A DNA stretch of 64,000 nt, from assembly GCA_010909165.1 (NCBI GenBank), contig MU008180.1:805884-869883 (forward strand), written 5' to 3'. A program made the translations under genes and the position numbers. Of this stretch, positions 21,053-32,500 are shown one piece after another (the first letter of the stretch is position 1; every line of letters begins with the position of its first letter). The notes beneath the pieces were generated by a model. It did no database searches. It was not told the DNA's origin and saw only the letters and a program-made list of their open reading frames with translations. The stretch comes from Anthoceros angustus. Its lineage: Eukaryota > Streptophyta > Anthocerotopsida > Anthocerotales > Anthocerotaceae.

Positions 21053-23637
21053 ATGGCCGACCGAATCAGGCTGGCGATCGGCCTGTGCACTTGCGCCCTC
21101 CTGGCGTTGGCCTCGCTGCCAGGAGCTGCTGCTGATGTCTCTTCTGGGACAGCTGACGGTGCTGAGGAGTGGGGCTACATCGACGTCCGTCCTGGTGAGC
21201 TCCAGCGGGGCAGGGCGCAGGTGGCTTGCCTCATTCAAGGCTGCAGTGCACTCACGCGGACTTGAAATGCTGGGATTGCAGGCGCCCACCTTTTTTGGTG
21301 GTTGTACTACAATGACGGCCTTCCAGCCGATGAAGTACCTATCGTCATGTGGTTCCAGGGTGGCCCTGTAAGTCACTCAGAACGTGCCTTGATGCATTGG
21401 GCACGAATGGGATGGGAGGGACCGCTTCTCATCGGACTTGGGTGTTTTAGGGGGCGTCTGGAGTGGGATTCGGCAACTTCGAGGAAATAGGGCCTTTGAC
21501 CACAGACCTGCGACCTCGGGAGAGCACTTGGCTCAAGGCTGCTCATCTTCTCTTCGTTGTGAGTGTCAGAGTCGTCCAGCGATGCCTGTTTCTGAAACAG
21601 TTTGTTGTAGAGGGAAGCTGAAGGAATTTTCCATCGTATTTGGGTGCTTTCTGATTCTTGGGTTTGCCGTTGCTGGCACGTTCAGGACAATCCGGTGGGA
21701 ACAGGTATAACTCCTCATAGTTCATGTCAATGAGCACGTCGTTGTTTTCAACATCTGTTTTGCCAGTCCCCTTGGTATTGTACTTCTAACCTGTTTCAGA
21801 AATTTTTTGAATAGGTTTCAGCTATGTGGATGAACCGGCTCTTCTGACAACTACCAACCAGCAAGTTACCAACGATTCAGTCTCTTTCCTGGTGGCATTT
21901 TTCAAGACTCATGATTCTCTTCGAAAAGCACCCTTCTACATTGTTGCCGAGTCTTATGGCGGCAAGTTTGCAAGTGAGCTGGGTGTGGCTATCCATGAGC
22001 TTCTTGGATTGGGAATCCTTGATTTCAACTTCAAAGGTAAGTGCAGTCAGAGGGTGCACAAACTGAATAGCGTCACATGTGAGGATGATGTGGGACATGA
22101 GAAAGCTGAATGGGCTGCAACTGCTTTCAGGAGTGGCACTTGGAGACACATGGATCTCTCCCATCGATTTTCTGGTATGTCCGAACCTCATCTGGACTTT
22201 GAGATGGTAGGAACCTAGTGGAGAGAATTAAAGATGCAGCTTACGTTTGTTGTGCAGTATGCCTGGGGACCGCTGTTGAAGGCCTTTTCACTTATTGATG
22301 AACGTGGCACAGAATTGCTGCAAAGGTACTCTGCTTGGGTTGAAGGCTATGTGGTTGTGACATTAAAATTTCATGCATCCCAACTCTTGTACGCTGGCCC
22401 ATTCTGGGCAGATTTGCAGATGCAGCTCAAGCAGAGATAGACAAGGGGCAATTTGTAAATGCCACATTCATTTGGGGTGATATGGAGGGAGTAGTGGAGG
22501 AACTCACTGACAATGTGGTATGCAGCACACTTGCTGGGGCTCAATCTGTTGCAATCATTTTGAACTTTGAACCATTTCTGACGTTCAGTTCATTGCAGGA
22601 TTTCTACAATTTGCTGAACCATGAAACAGACTACGCTGAAGCAGCAGGGTTGTTGGGTCTCAACTCCAGACATGTTTTAAGATTTCAACCTCCCTCGCTG
22701 GAGCAAACCATGAACGGGCCTGTCAGGCAGAAGCTGGGCATCATACCAACCGAAATCAGGTCTGTGTTTTTGCTCTTGTTGCACCACAGTGTTGTAGGCC
22801 TTTGTAGTTCTTCATTTCATCCTTTTGGTTTGCATGCAGGTGGTCGCAGTCATCCGGTCAGGTTTTCCAAGCACTTGGAGCCGATTTTATGAAAGACACT
22901 ATTGGCCAAGTAAGTATCAAGGCTCTGCAATGTGGTTAGAGATTATGAACGCCCATGAGTGCCACCACCCTTACATGAATGTTCGCAGGTTGATAGGTTA
23001 CTACAGTATGGTGTTGATGTCACTATCTACAGTGGCCAGGTGAAACAAATTCACAACACTCCGCAAAGTCAAGTTTTTTGGGACCCAGTTTAGGTTCTGC
23101 TCTGTCAAAGTATTGATAATTTCTTATGCCACTGTCAGTTGGATCTCATCTGCTGCACAACTGGAACTGAAGCATGGGTTCAAAAGCTAAAGTACGTGTC
23201 TGGGCCACTGACCAGAAGCTTGTGGAATTCCTGCATTGACACCTGCTTGCTGTTTGCTCAGTGACCTCGAGGTGTATTCAAGTTTAGTGACATGTCAGTC
23301 CATTTCTGTCTGCTAGGTGGCCCCATCTACCTGCCTTCAACAAGGCTAAGCGGGCAGCTATCACATGTGAAAAGGGTGAAGCAGCAGCCTTCTTCAAAGA
23401 GTACAGAAATCTGAGGTTTTACTGGATTCTAAATGCTGGGCACATGGTACGTTCCCGCTGTTATGTTCAGCACGTTTTGCAGCATAGCTTCCTTCGGTAA
23501 CTGTCTTGGAGCTAAATATTTGTGGTTTTGCTTCTGCCTCGTAACAGGTTCCTTCAGATAACCCATGCATGGCGTTGAAGATGTTACGCCTAATAACAGG
23601 ACAATCAGTCACCAATTCAAGGTGGTCAGCCGTTTGA
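21053..23637 (+). CDS. SCPL51: Serine carboxypeptidase-like protein, SCPL51 type
   Basis: A secreted or vacuolar S10-family serine carboxypeptidase. Fourteen exons read through with consistent phases: 21053-21194 (signal peptide, LAIGLCTCALLALASLPGAA), 21282-21368 (WYNDG-type segment and VMWFQGGP), about 21451-21559 (GASGVGFGNFEEIGPL), about 21687-21705 (DNPVGT), 21816 to about 22035 (YIVAESYGGKFASELGV with the nucleophile Ser in ESYGG), then short exons to about 22980. VTIYSGQ and LDLICCTTGTEAW (about 23000-23190) carry the catalytic Asp. WILNAGHM, then VPSDNPCMALKM, carry the catalytic His; the stop is at 23635-23637. The sequence around GASGVG and the spacing are those of the SCPL51 clade rather than the acyltransferase SCPL clades. 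The catalytic triad is complete, so the gene looks functional. Confidence 0.9.
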
Positions 23638-24758
23638 AACTGTGTTTCCTCATGAAGTGTCCCATAACATGGATTCATAATCATTGTTCAACTGTTCAGA
23701 CGGTAATTGAACCTAACAAGGCCTCCGTAATGCTTGGCTGGTAGTTTGTGGTACCTTGTCTTTCCTCAGTTGTGCGCTTTTGCAGATAGAAAGTGACATC
23801 CTTGCTAGGTGTCTGGGCAACTAGGGACTTCACAACATATTAACACGTAGGTCTTCTGCGGAGGCCTACATGTTCATATGGAAGTTCACCGGATCAGAGC
23901 GATTGAATTTGGTGCTGGTTGCTGCAGGACAGAGGCTGGGATCGAACTACAGATACCCTACCGCTTTGTTCGTCCCACTCTATTGTGCCAGCTGATGAAT
24001 CGAGCCTCTCTCTTTTCATCAGCTTGTTCTTGTACCTACTTGTGTACGTAATTGTGAAATACATATTGCCCAGCTACTTTCAATTCTGATGTACACTGCC
24101 GTCTCTGTCAAGTTATTTTTTTATCATTAAGAGTGAAGGTGGGGGATGGCCAACATATTCTACCATGGGAACTCCGACTGAACCGCGGTGCACTACGCCA
24201 CAAGAGCAACTCCGACTGGACAGCCAGCACATGAATACTGCAATCTTCCAAAATTGTGCCCAACGAGCAAAGATAACACTAGTAACAATGGTCCTACTTG
24301 AGTGAGGTCCAGCTACCTCTGGAACTTTGATGAAACCACATCTAAGAGTGGCCAACACGAACACCCGGACCTATATAAGGAACAATGAGAATCTAGCTAG
24401 TCTGGCATGTGCATCAAGCACCTCATGCTGTGTGGCATGTGTCAGCTCGCGTCAATTTCCTGGGATCCTGTTGCATCTATGTTGCCATCCACTGAAGATC
24501 CAATTTCATTCACAGGCATGTGTACTGTCAAATTACCTGAGAGTTCTGTTCAGTCGACTGTAGCATAACCGCTGACACGAGGCCAGCTGCTTGCTTCAGC
24601 CAGGAGAATGCTGGAAGGCCGAGCCAACTCTCCCTTCTCAAGACCGGCTCCATCCGTCGAAGGAGAGGTTGAGCATCTTACCCTCCTCTCTCTGGCCAAG
24701 CTGGCCATGCAATCAGGGGGTAACTGAATGAAGCAGTTCTGAGAGAAGCCAAACGATC
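23638..24758. other. 3' flanks of convergent genes; no gene seen
   Basis: Between the end of the SCPL51-type gene and the stop of the cation-chloride cotransporter. It should hold both 3' UTRs. Open frames here are short shadows. Confidence 0.5.
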
Positions 24759-27653
24759 TCAGGTGAATATAGTAACCACATCTCTCCTGTAACCACGAAC
24801 CATGAGAAGCCTGGGAATGCCGTCAACCAAGAGATCCATGTACTCCATATAGCAATGGGGTGGATGTCGTGGAGGAGGCGGGGGCAGGCTGACCAACACA
24901 ACTGCTGCCATTCGGGAGTATCTGAGAATGATGGAATTCAACTTCAGCGTTGTGTACAGGAACTTGTTGACCTGCTGCTCATTATATGAGCCATCATCTT
25001 GCAGCGTTCTCTTCCTCATTTCTGCAGCTTGCAAAGCTATTCGTTTCCTGGCTTTCGAGAACGCCTCCACGGCATCTTCCCTGCCTGTCTCAACCTGATG
25101 TTCTTCATGGCGGACGTCCTCCCATGATTTCATAGTTACTACAATAACTTCAGCTTGCATTCTAAGGTCATACAGAAATTTCTTCACATCCGTCTTCAGC
25201 TCCTCCGCCTCAGTGTCCTCTTCTGCAATGCAGAACACCTGAATCTTGCAATTTTCAAAGCTTTCTTTCGCCCTCAGGAGCTGCGATAGAAGTAGCATAA
25301 GCCCCCCATCTCTAACGATCCAATAAAGGTCAATGGTTCCATACTGCCTCTGAAACTCCCCAGGCCACTCATCTAGGCCCTTCACGATCACTACAGCCTT
25401 GTTTGCAGTGGAGCAGTTATTTATGACATTAACAAAAATGTTTGGAATGTCATTGAGCTTCTCTTCCTTCCATATTTCTGGATAGCGCATGCAAACAATA
25501 TTTGGCTTCAAGTTTGCAAGGCCCATGGTCTGCACTATCCCACAGAAGCCTTCACAAAAGTCCCTGGCTACCACAACCTCTGCAACTCCCTCACAGTTCT
25601 TGTAGTCTATGTATGTGCTCAATAACCTGGACGCTTGGCGAGCTTCCTCAACCTTCTCCTTGTAGTCACCTTGAGTAATAGACACAAAGATGGACATACC
25701 CCGACCCTTCTTCTTCATGCAGTTAGCAAAATCTGCCAGCTTGGGGTGACAAGGCACATCCATAGGTAGGATCCCCCAAGGCTTACACAAAATAAGAGGG
25801 ATAGGATACCAGTTCTTCGGATGCACCTGGGTGGCTCCAAGAGAGCGCAGACTTCGGAGTGCCAACTGGAAGTAAGCACTCTTGAAACCATCTCCCCAAT
25901 CACCACCCTTCCCCTTAATACTGACGTAGTAATAAAGAAGGCCAGCAAGAGCCAAAGAAATGATAGTAAATGACCATGAAATTAGAAACATGATCGTAAT
26001 GCAGAGAGTGGCTCCCAGGAGCGACAGGCTCCAGTGATGGAACTTCCAACGAGGCCGCCAGCTGGGAGCATCAAGCAAATCCAGAAGAAGGCACGACAGA
26101 TTCACCCCACCATAGCACATCAAGAAGAACATGGTGATGACAGGAGTAATCAGATCCAGATTACCAATCACAACAAAACTAGCTGTTATGAACATGGTAA
26201 ACAGGGTTGCCAAGTAAGGTTCCATGTTGTCATGGGCCTTGAAATACTTAAGCACAGGGAGGATGTCATCGTTTGCAATGGCAGCCAGCAGACGAGGAGC
26301 ACCTGTCAAACTCTGAAGAGCTGCACCGAGAGTTGATAGAATGATCCCAACCTGGACTACCCAGGCTTCTGGCCATGCCAGAGTTGCAGTCAGAAGTCGA
26401 TCTGTCAACAGCTCTTCCCTTGTGGCAACCGCTCCAAACATAAAGACGGAAACAAGATAGAGGAAAGTAGTGCTTGCAATGGCAGACAAGGTTCCGATAG
26501 GAATCGACTTCTGTGTGTCTCTCAGAGTAGCTGATCGATTCGATCCAGCCATAATTCCAGTAACAGCTGGGAAGAAAAGCCCCAGAAGACCGCTGAAGTT
26601 CCAGTAAATGATGCCATCCTCCGCAGGTATACCTGCTCTGTTGGTGCGGGTGTACTTAGAACCCCAATTACTCTTGAGAGTCTTGAAAGACAAGCCAGTG
26701 ATGCCAGGGTGAGCTTCATCCCGCCCTTGAGCTACAAAAATCCCGATGAAGATGAGGAAGACCGACATGAGAACAGGAATGAGAAAAGCGGGGGCCACTC
26801 GGTTGATGATCTTCACCCCTCCAAAGACGATGAGACATAAGACGACAGTGGCAATCACTCCGTACACCTGCAGATCGTGAAGGTTGGGGCTGTAGATTGC
26901 GGTGCTCGCGGTGGGAGCCAGGGATGAATTGGGCTCTAAATTTGTGATGGTATCCTTGAAAATCCCTGCTTTAGGTAGAGCGTCCAAAAACGTCTCGACC
27001 GCTCCCAGAATGTACAGAGAGCCTGCCACGGCATTCCCAAGAAAAAAACAGAGACCAATGCTAACACCAACTTCCGGGCCCAGGGCACGGCCAATGAGAA
27101 AGTAGGGGCCCCCGCCTTTCATAGCGCCATTGGTTGCGATCGCACTGAGAGAGAGCCCCGTCAAGAAAGTGCACAGACAGCACAAGGCGACCAGAAGAAA
27201 GCTCTGCCACACCCCAGCGATGCCCACAATCCACGAGAATCGGATGTAGAAAATAATCCCCAAAATGTTCTGCAAGCAAGGAATGAAGACTCCCATGAGC
27301 GTGCCCAGCTTGGCAGACTTGGGCCTAGGCCGGCCCAGCGTGATGGCAATCTCCTCTCCCCCGGGACTCAGCGGCGTGGACGGCTGCTGGCCGCCCATGC
27401 TCTTGAGGCCCACCACATCCACCAGCGGATCGAACTCGAACAGCTCCAGCTTGGATTCCCGCTCCGTGCGCTCAAAAATGGCATGGGTCGGCGAGGAGGG
27501 CTCCTTCTCCACACTGTCCCTCGCGTCGTCATTGACGATCATGCTGTAAGGGGATCTGGGAGGCGTGGCCAGATCCACAGCAATCATGTCGGCGGGGACA
27601 TGGTCCCCGTCCCCGTTGCCGTTGCCGTGGTGGTCCGCAGCCCCGTTGTCCAT
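24759..27653 (-). CDS. CCC1: Cation-chloride cotransporter (SLC12/CCC family), intronless
   Basis: Electroneutral Na+/K+/Cl- symporter of endomembranes (TGN/early endosome) in plants. The frame opens further upstream at a TTG, but the first ATG (27651-27653, MDNGAADHH) gives 964 residues, close to the usual plant CCC length of about 975. Order: a disordered acidic N-terminus of about 100 residues; the CCC signature around TM1 (VFIPCLQNILGIIFYIRFSW); KGGGPYFLIGRALGPEVG; twelve hydrophobic spans to about residue 600; then the cytosolic SLC12 C-terminal domain ending SRMAAVVLVSLPPPPP, then MDLLVDGIPRLLMVRG. The entire gene is one exon, unlike neighbouring genes with many short introns and unlike characterised seed-plant CCC genes. 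I see no poly(A) tract that would prove retroposition. Confidence 0.95.
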   Translation of the reverse strand: MDNGAADHHGNGNGDGDHVPADMIAVDLATPPRSPYSMIVNDDARDSVEKEPSSPTHAIFERTERESKLELFEFDPLVDVVGLKSMGGQQPSTPLSPGGEEIAITLGRPRPKSAKLGTLMGVFIPCLQNILGIIFYIRFSWIVGIAGVWQSFLLVALCCLCTFLTGLSLSAIATNGAMKGGGPYFLIGRALGPEVGVSIGLCFFLGNAVAGSLYILGAVETFLDALPKAGIFKDTITNLEPNSSLAPTASTAIYSPNLHDLQVYGVIATVVLCLIVFGGVKIINRVAPAFLIPVLMSVFLIFIGIFVAQGRDEAHPGITGLSFKTLKSNWGSKYTRTNRAGIPAEDGIIYWNFSGLLGLFFPAVTGIMAGSNRSATLRDTQKSIPIGTLSAIASTTFLYLVSVFMFGAVATREELLTDRLLTATLAWPEAWVVQVGIILSTLGAALQSLTGAPRLLAAIANDDILPVLKYFKAHDNMEPYLATLFTMFITASFVVIGNLDLITPVITMFFLMCYGGVNLSCLLLDLLDAPSWRPRWKFHHWSLSLLGATLCITIMFLISWSFTIISLALAGLLYYYVSIKGKGGDWGDGFKSAYFQLALRSLRSLGATQVHPKNWYPIPLILCKPWGILPMDVPCHPKLADFANCMKKKGRGMSIFVSITQGDYKEKVEEARQASRLLSTYIDYKNCEGVAEVVVARDFCEGFCGIVQTMGLANLKPNIVCMRYPEIWKEEKLNDIPNIFVNVINNCSTANKAVVIVKGLDEWPGEFQRQYGTIDLYWIVRDGGLMLLLSQLLRAKESFENCKIQVFCIAEEDTEAEELKTDVKKFLYDLRMQAEVIVVTMKSWEDVRHEEHQVETGREDAVEAFSKARKRIALQAAEMRKRTLQDDGSYNEQQVNKFLYTTLKLNSIILRYSRMAAVVLVSLPPPPPRHPPHCYMEYMDLLVDGIPRLLMVRGYRRDVVTIFT

Positions 27654-29529
27654 CTCTGCTCGCCGGCTATCATCCGAGGCCCGCCGGCACCAGCCCGATT
27701 GCCCCCACAACCCGCAGATCGGCCCAGTGGAGAGTCAGGCAGATCCGGATCAGGGCAGCACCGAAGGCGGCAATTTGCGGAGCGAGGCGCGGGCGCCCAG
27801 GAGCTCCATGCCTCCCGCTCGCGCTTCCGCTCCCCCGGGCTGCCTCCTCAAACTTGCAAATGCCTGCATGGGCATCCAGGTGGAGTGGGAGGTAGACCAG
27901 ACCTAGCTGCTGCTGCCTGCCGCTTTGAGCGTGCCCGTCTATCTACCCTCTCCCTGCTTGCTGGCCTTCCATGCCTGGGCTGGCCCGGCCTGCACTCGCC
28001 TTGCGTCTGGTGAGAACGCGTGGGAGAAGGAGCGAGGGAAGCAAACAAGGAAGCCCTGCAGAATGTACCGCCAAAGTCTGACTCCGGTGCACACCAAAAT
28101 GCCAGTGCGGGGATGTGATGAGAGGCCGAGATGTTCGGATTTTCATTTCACTCAGTCCATGTGCATACACTACCTATGCATACACATCAGCACATATGTT
28201 GTACAACATACTCCTCCCATGTCTGTTTCATCCAGAGCATAGCTACATTATTTAACATGGCCTTCAAGTGTAGGGCCCACCCAACGTCACAGAGACTTGG
28301 ACTCACGAACTGTCTGTCAGAGGGACGACATTCAAGACAAGCGGAGCATGAAATGCATCATTCACAACCTCATTTACATCAGGACAAGGTGTCTATATTA
28401 TTTTGATGCACGCACACATAGGCAAACAGGAAATGAAAATAGAGCAGGCTGCTTGAGCGTCTGCTCAAGGCCTGGGGTAATCACATTCATTCATCGTGCA
28501 TGCATCAGTACCTTGCTGGCCCTCTCCGAGTGTACCCCTAGCATCCGGCCATGTACCCCGAGCCCTCTCACAACTCCAGGCACAACAACCGTGGGCACTC
28601 CACTCAGTCAGGAGTCAGGACTGCTGAGTGCAGACAGCCACATGGATGTACAGCTGCAAAGAAGCATTTCGAAAACAGTATTCTGGTGCAGACAGAAGCT
28701 CCGGATCTACAGCCAACGCACGGCGTGCTTAGCTATAACAGATCCCTGTCCTTAGGTACCTGATATACAAGATATCTTCACGCCACAGCTCCCTCACTCA
28801 CAAGACAACGATCGCTGCAAAATTCCTACCGCTGCTGTCCTGTAGAACATCAAGAAGAGCGGACAACATCCAGCTGAACAGTTACCGGTTGGGAGGCCAA
28901 ATGTGTGCGTCAATGACCAGGAACGAAGGCGCGGGTACGCCGTTTCTGCACCCGATGCTGCTATAGTTTCGAGCATGAAACTCATGCCGGAGAAATGGAT
29001 GAAGCTCCTGCGAGTGGATCTTGTTCACGCAGGTCCTCAGGGTGTCACTTGTGATACGAGAAAACAGCCGTCCCCCCGCCATGACGACCCTCCATGATTC
29101 GATCCTCCTTCGGCCCTAGCACATACAGTTCTTCAATGCAGTTCATGCTCCTTCTCCACCAGAAGCCTGCGTCCTTTCGAGCTGCCTCGGCGGCTGGTGA
29201 AGGCGTGCCGGCTTCCCGGCTTCGTGCGCGACCTTGGCAGACTCCGCTGCCATCGCGGACGCTCCTGGCAGCATGGAGCTGCTTCCGAACGCTTCAGTCT
29301 TTGTTAAGTTCAAGTCGCGATGAAGATGTCACGTGACAGGCCACGCAACCCTTCCTCCTAGACGGTTAAAAGGTAGGTAGGTAGATAGCTAGCAAACGTT
29401 TACACCACTTAGGTACTGTGTTAAGGGATGCTTGAAACAAAAACCCTCCGGAATCAGATTCTAACAAAACTCTCCACCTCGCATGAGCGCGTAGGAAATC
29501 AATGTGTTGATTGCGGCAAGGAAGGCAAC
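27654..29529. other. Divergent intergenic region between CCC and the PKG-like gene
   Basis: About 1.9 kb. The part next to 27654 is GC-rich and likely the CCC 5' UTR. The rest contains only short frames with no family match. Promoters of both genes should lie here, but no element is distinctive enough to name. Confidence 0.45.
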
Positions 29530-32500
29530 ATGGGAGATGACTCTGACTCGGACGACTCCTGCACTACCCCAGGCACAAGCCAACCAGGTGAGGAAGCAAG
29601 CATTTTCTTGTCTTCACAAATTTGTGCGGAAGGTCAGGTTCTGTGACTGGCAATGGAAACTTCTGATGGAATTGGGATGTGGTCGATCAGGACATGACCT
29701 GGTGAGATACATCGAAACCGCAGTTGAGACATGTGCCACTGCCAATGTGGAGGCTGTGAAAATAATTCTTGGAGTATGTCACAGATTTCCCTTTTTCATA
29801 GCGCTGCTCCGGCCAATACAACTTGCTCACCGTATTAGCCTGACCATTGTCGTTCAGAGGTTGAGTGAAGCTGCAGACGACGCTGTCATGAAGCTCATCG
29901 GTGAACTCTGTGGGTTGTTTGAGCGATACAATACACGTCAAGTCAGCATGATCAAGCAGGCCTTGGGTGCGTTTCTGGCAGGAGGGACCTTGGATATGCA
30001 GGGGATTGACAAGGTTAAAGCTTACTTCAAGCTGGAGCCGTAAGTGCTGAAATACTTCGCAGCTGCCACTCGTGTTGACATACAGCGCCTCAACAGGTCT
30101 GCGAGGACGAAGAGTTTCAGGAAGGGATTCAACGAGTTCTGAGTTTCCTTCCAGGGAAACCTCGTGCTGAGAAGTCTGATGAAGGGTCCAAAATTGACAA
30201 TCAAGCTGCAGGAATTCTGGACCGTACAAGCATTACTGTGCTCTATTCTTCTGCGCCATCCTCATCTGCAGAGGACGCATTGAAGAAGCCACTGCATGAT
30301 TCTTCCGTCTCAGATACTGATCGAGCCGCAGAATCTGGATCGTCGACGGTTCCACCTCTGACCAGTAGAAGGTATGTCGGCCCCTTTGATCAGGGTCCGT
30401 GTATACAACTGGCGAGGAGACAGCCTAGTGAGAGGCTTTACTCGGTGCCCGTGGCTATTTTTTGTTTCCCGAGTGGTTGCTACCTCCCAGTCTCACTGTG
30501 ACAACTGCAGCGAAAACGAAAAAGCACCAAGCAACTGGTCTGAATCTTGGAAGCGGGCTGTGCGGGGAGTTTTGAAGAAACACCGACGCGAAAGGATAAG
30601 GTATGAGGTTTCTAGAGACTGGATTGTTGATAAAAGTGGGCGTTTAGCATCTGACGGCTGGAGATTGTGCAGGGATAAGGCTTTGAGGAGAATGAAAGCA
30701 GGGCCTCGCAAAATCATCCCAAAATCTGATGCCACCAAAGAGCGGCTTCGTAAAATTCTCGGGTGAGCCCGAAATAACGAACTACTCATAGATCCTAGGT
30801 TGTTTCTGTTTTATTTTCAGTGTGATTGTTTATGACATGGTAGCTTTCTTCAGAGAGCACTTCCTTTTTGGAGACTTGGATGTTTCGTTAAGAGAGGAGA
30901 TCATAGATGCCTTTCAGGATGTTCGGGTTGCACCAGGCACAGAAATTATCAAGCAGGGTGACATTGCAGACAACTTCTACATAATAGTACGTGCATGTAG
31001 CTTAATTGTCTCCACACCTGCGTATGCAATAATCGTGCAGCAGGTCGTGTGTATCATGGAAACGTGCTCAGAGTACCAACTTTCTATGCAACAAGTTGCT
31101 TGTAGCTGTGAGATGGAAACTCACAATTCTGAATGTATGACCTCGCCCTAATTTCAGGATGTTGGGGAATTCGACATTCTCGCCAAAAAGGTAAGTACTC
31201 TACAATGTGTGAATGTATTTGAAAGGCGCTTGTCACGAGAGCAGTATTAAGGAAATGGAAAATGACATGTAGGACAGCATAAGCTTAATCTCGTTTTGAC
31301 TATATGAAGTAGGACATCTACTCAGAAGCTTATGAGGAGTGAGTCACATCACTGGCTTCTTGACTTCGTTATTGTATCAAGTAGGGAAATGAGCCTCCTA
31401 CTCTTGTGAAAACTAGAGGTGCTGGGGAGAGCTTTGGAGAATTGGCTTTAATGTATGATAGTGTTCGAAACGCAACCTGCAAAGCAACAGTTCACTCATT
31501 ATTATGGGCTGTGGATCGAGCAACTTTCAAGTCAATTATTGGGCGGCATTTAGCCGGCTCAGCAACTGCACAGGTTGTTGAGTAGTGCTCTTAGGGTTCT
31601 CCATTTTTTTTGTTGCTTTCATCATTTATGGAGCTGGTCATAGTGCCAGACAAAACTGAAAACTCTGTTGGCGTGTTGCAGGTGCTAAGAGAGGCACCAA
31701 TTCTCAAAAAGCTTTCAACGAAGGAGATTGTCAGTATAAGTCAGCAGTGCACTGTCTCAACTTTTCAACGTGGTCAGCATATACTGCTCGCGGGTGTCAC
31801 AATGGACAAGGTTCTTCCCAACACATTTGAATTTGGTAAAGATGTCTCATGATCCAACCATCGACTCCCAAGAAGGAAGATGCCGTTAAACTGACACTAC
31901 GTACAACCTGCAGGTTCACCTGATTCAAGATGGTCAAGTGAGGGTTAGCTGGGGAACTATGGCAGGTGGATCTACTGGAAGTGCAGGTGGAGAGACAGTG
32001 GCAGTGATGAATCGGCTGGAAGTACTAGGTGAAGCACTTCTGTTGAGTGCGGAAGCGGTGAATCTGTGGACTTACGTTGCTTCTTCAGAACATGTAACTT
32101 GTTGCATTGGAATCACACTTGTCTGCCCACACAAATAGTTGGTGGAGTGTCAGAGAAGTATAGTGGTTGGTGTCAGAACCCTGTGGGACTTGCAATTGCT
32201 CTCATCACTTCCGTTTGTTCTCTTCCATGGTTCAGAGCACTGGTATGGGGTTGTAAGAAGTAACTCGCCCTTTTCTTTCGTTGTACCTCAGGTGACTACC
32301 CTCAGTATGGACAGAAGTGTGCTCACTGAGGGTATGCTACATAACATGAGAAAGGGTCTACAAATCCAGCTTGTTACCTTGGCTTTGCAGCGCGTTCCAG
32401 CATTTCTTGAGCTCAGCTTTGAGAAGCATGCACGTTTGGCGGAAGCATTTGGTGAAACGTGTCACTTGAGAGGTATGAAATCAAGAGTTGAGCGACCCTG

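Noticed and set aside
20409-21371. A 320-codon plus-strand frame
   Set aside because: It overlaps the 11S-like gene in antisense and then the SCPL51 start in another frame; no family resemblance.
24759-27710. Taking the full 983-codon frame of the CCC gene
   Set aside because: The frame opens at a TTG; the first ATG at 27651-27653 is a better start and fits family length.
27483-28013. Plus-strand frames opposite the CCC N-terminus
   Set aside because: GC-rich antisense shadow of the disordered N-terminal coding region and 5' UTR.
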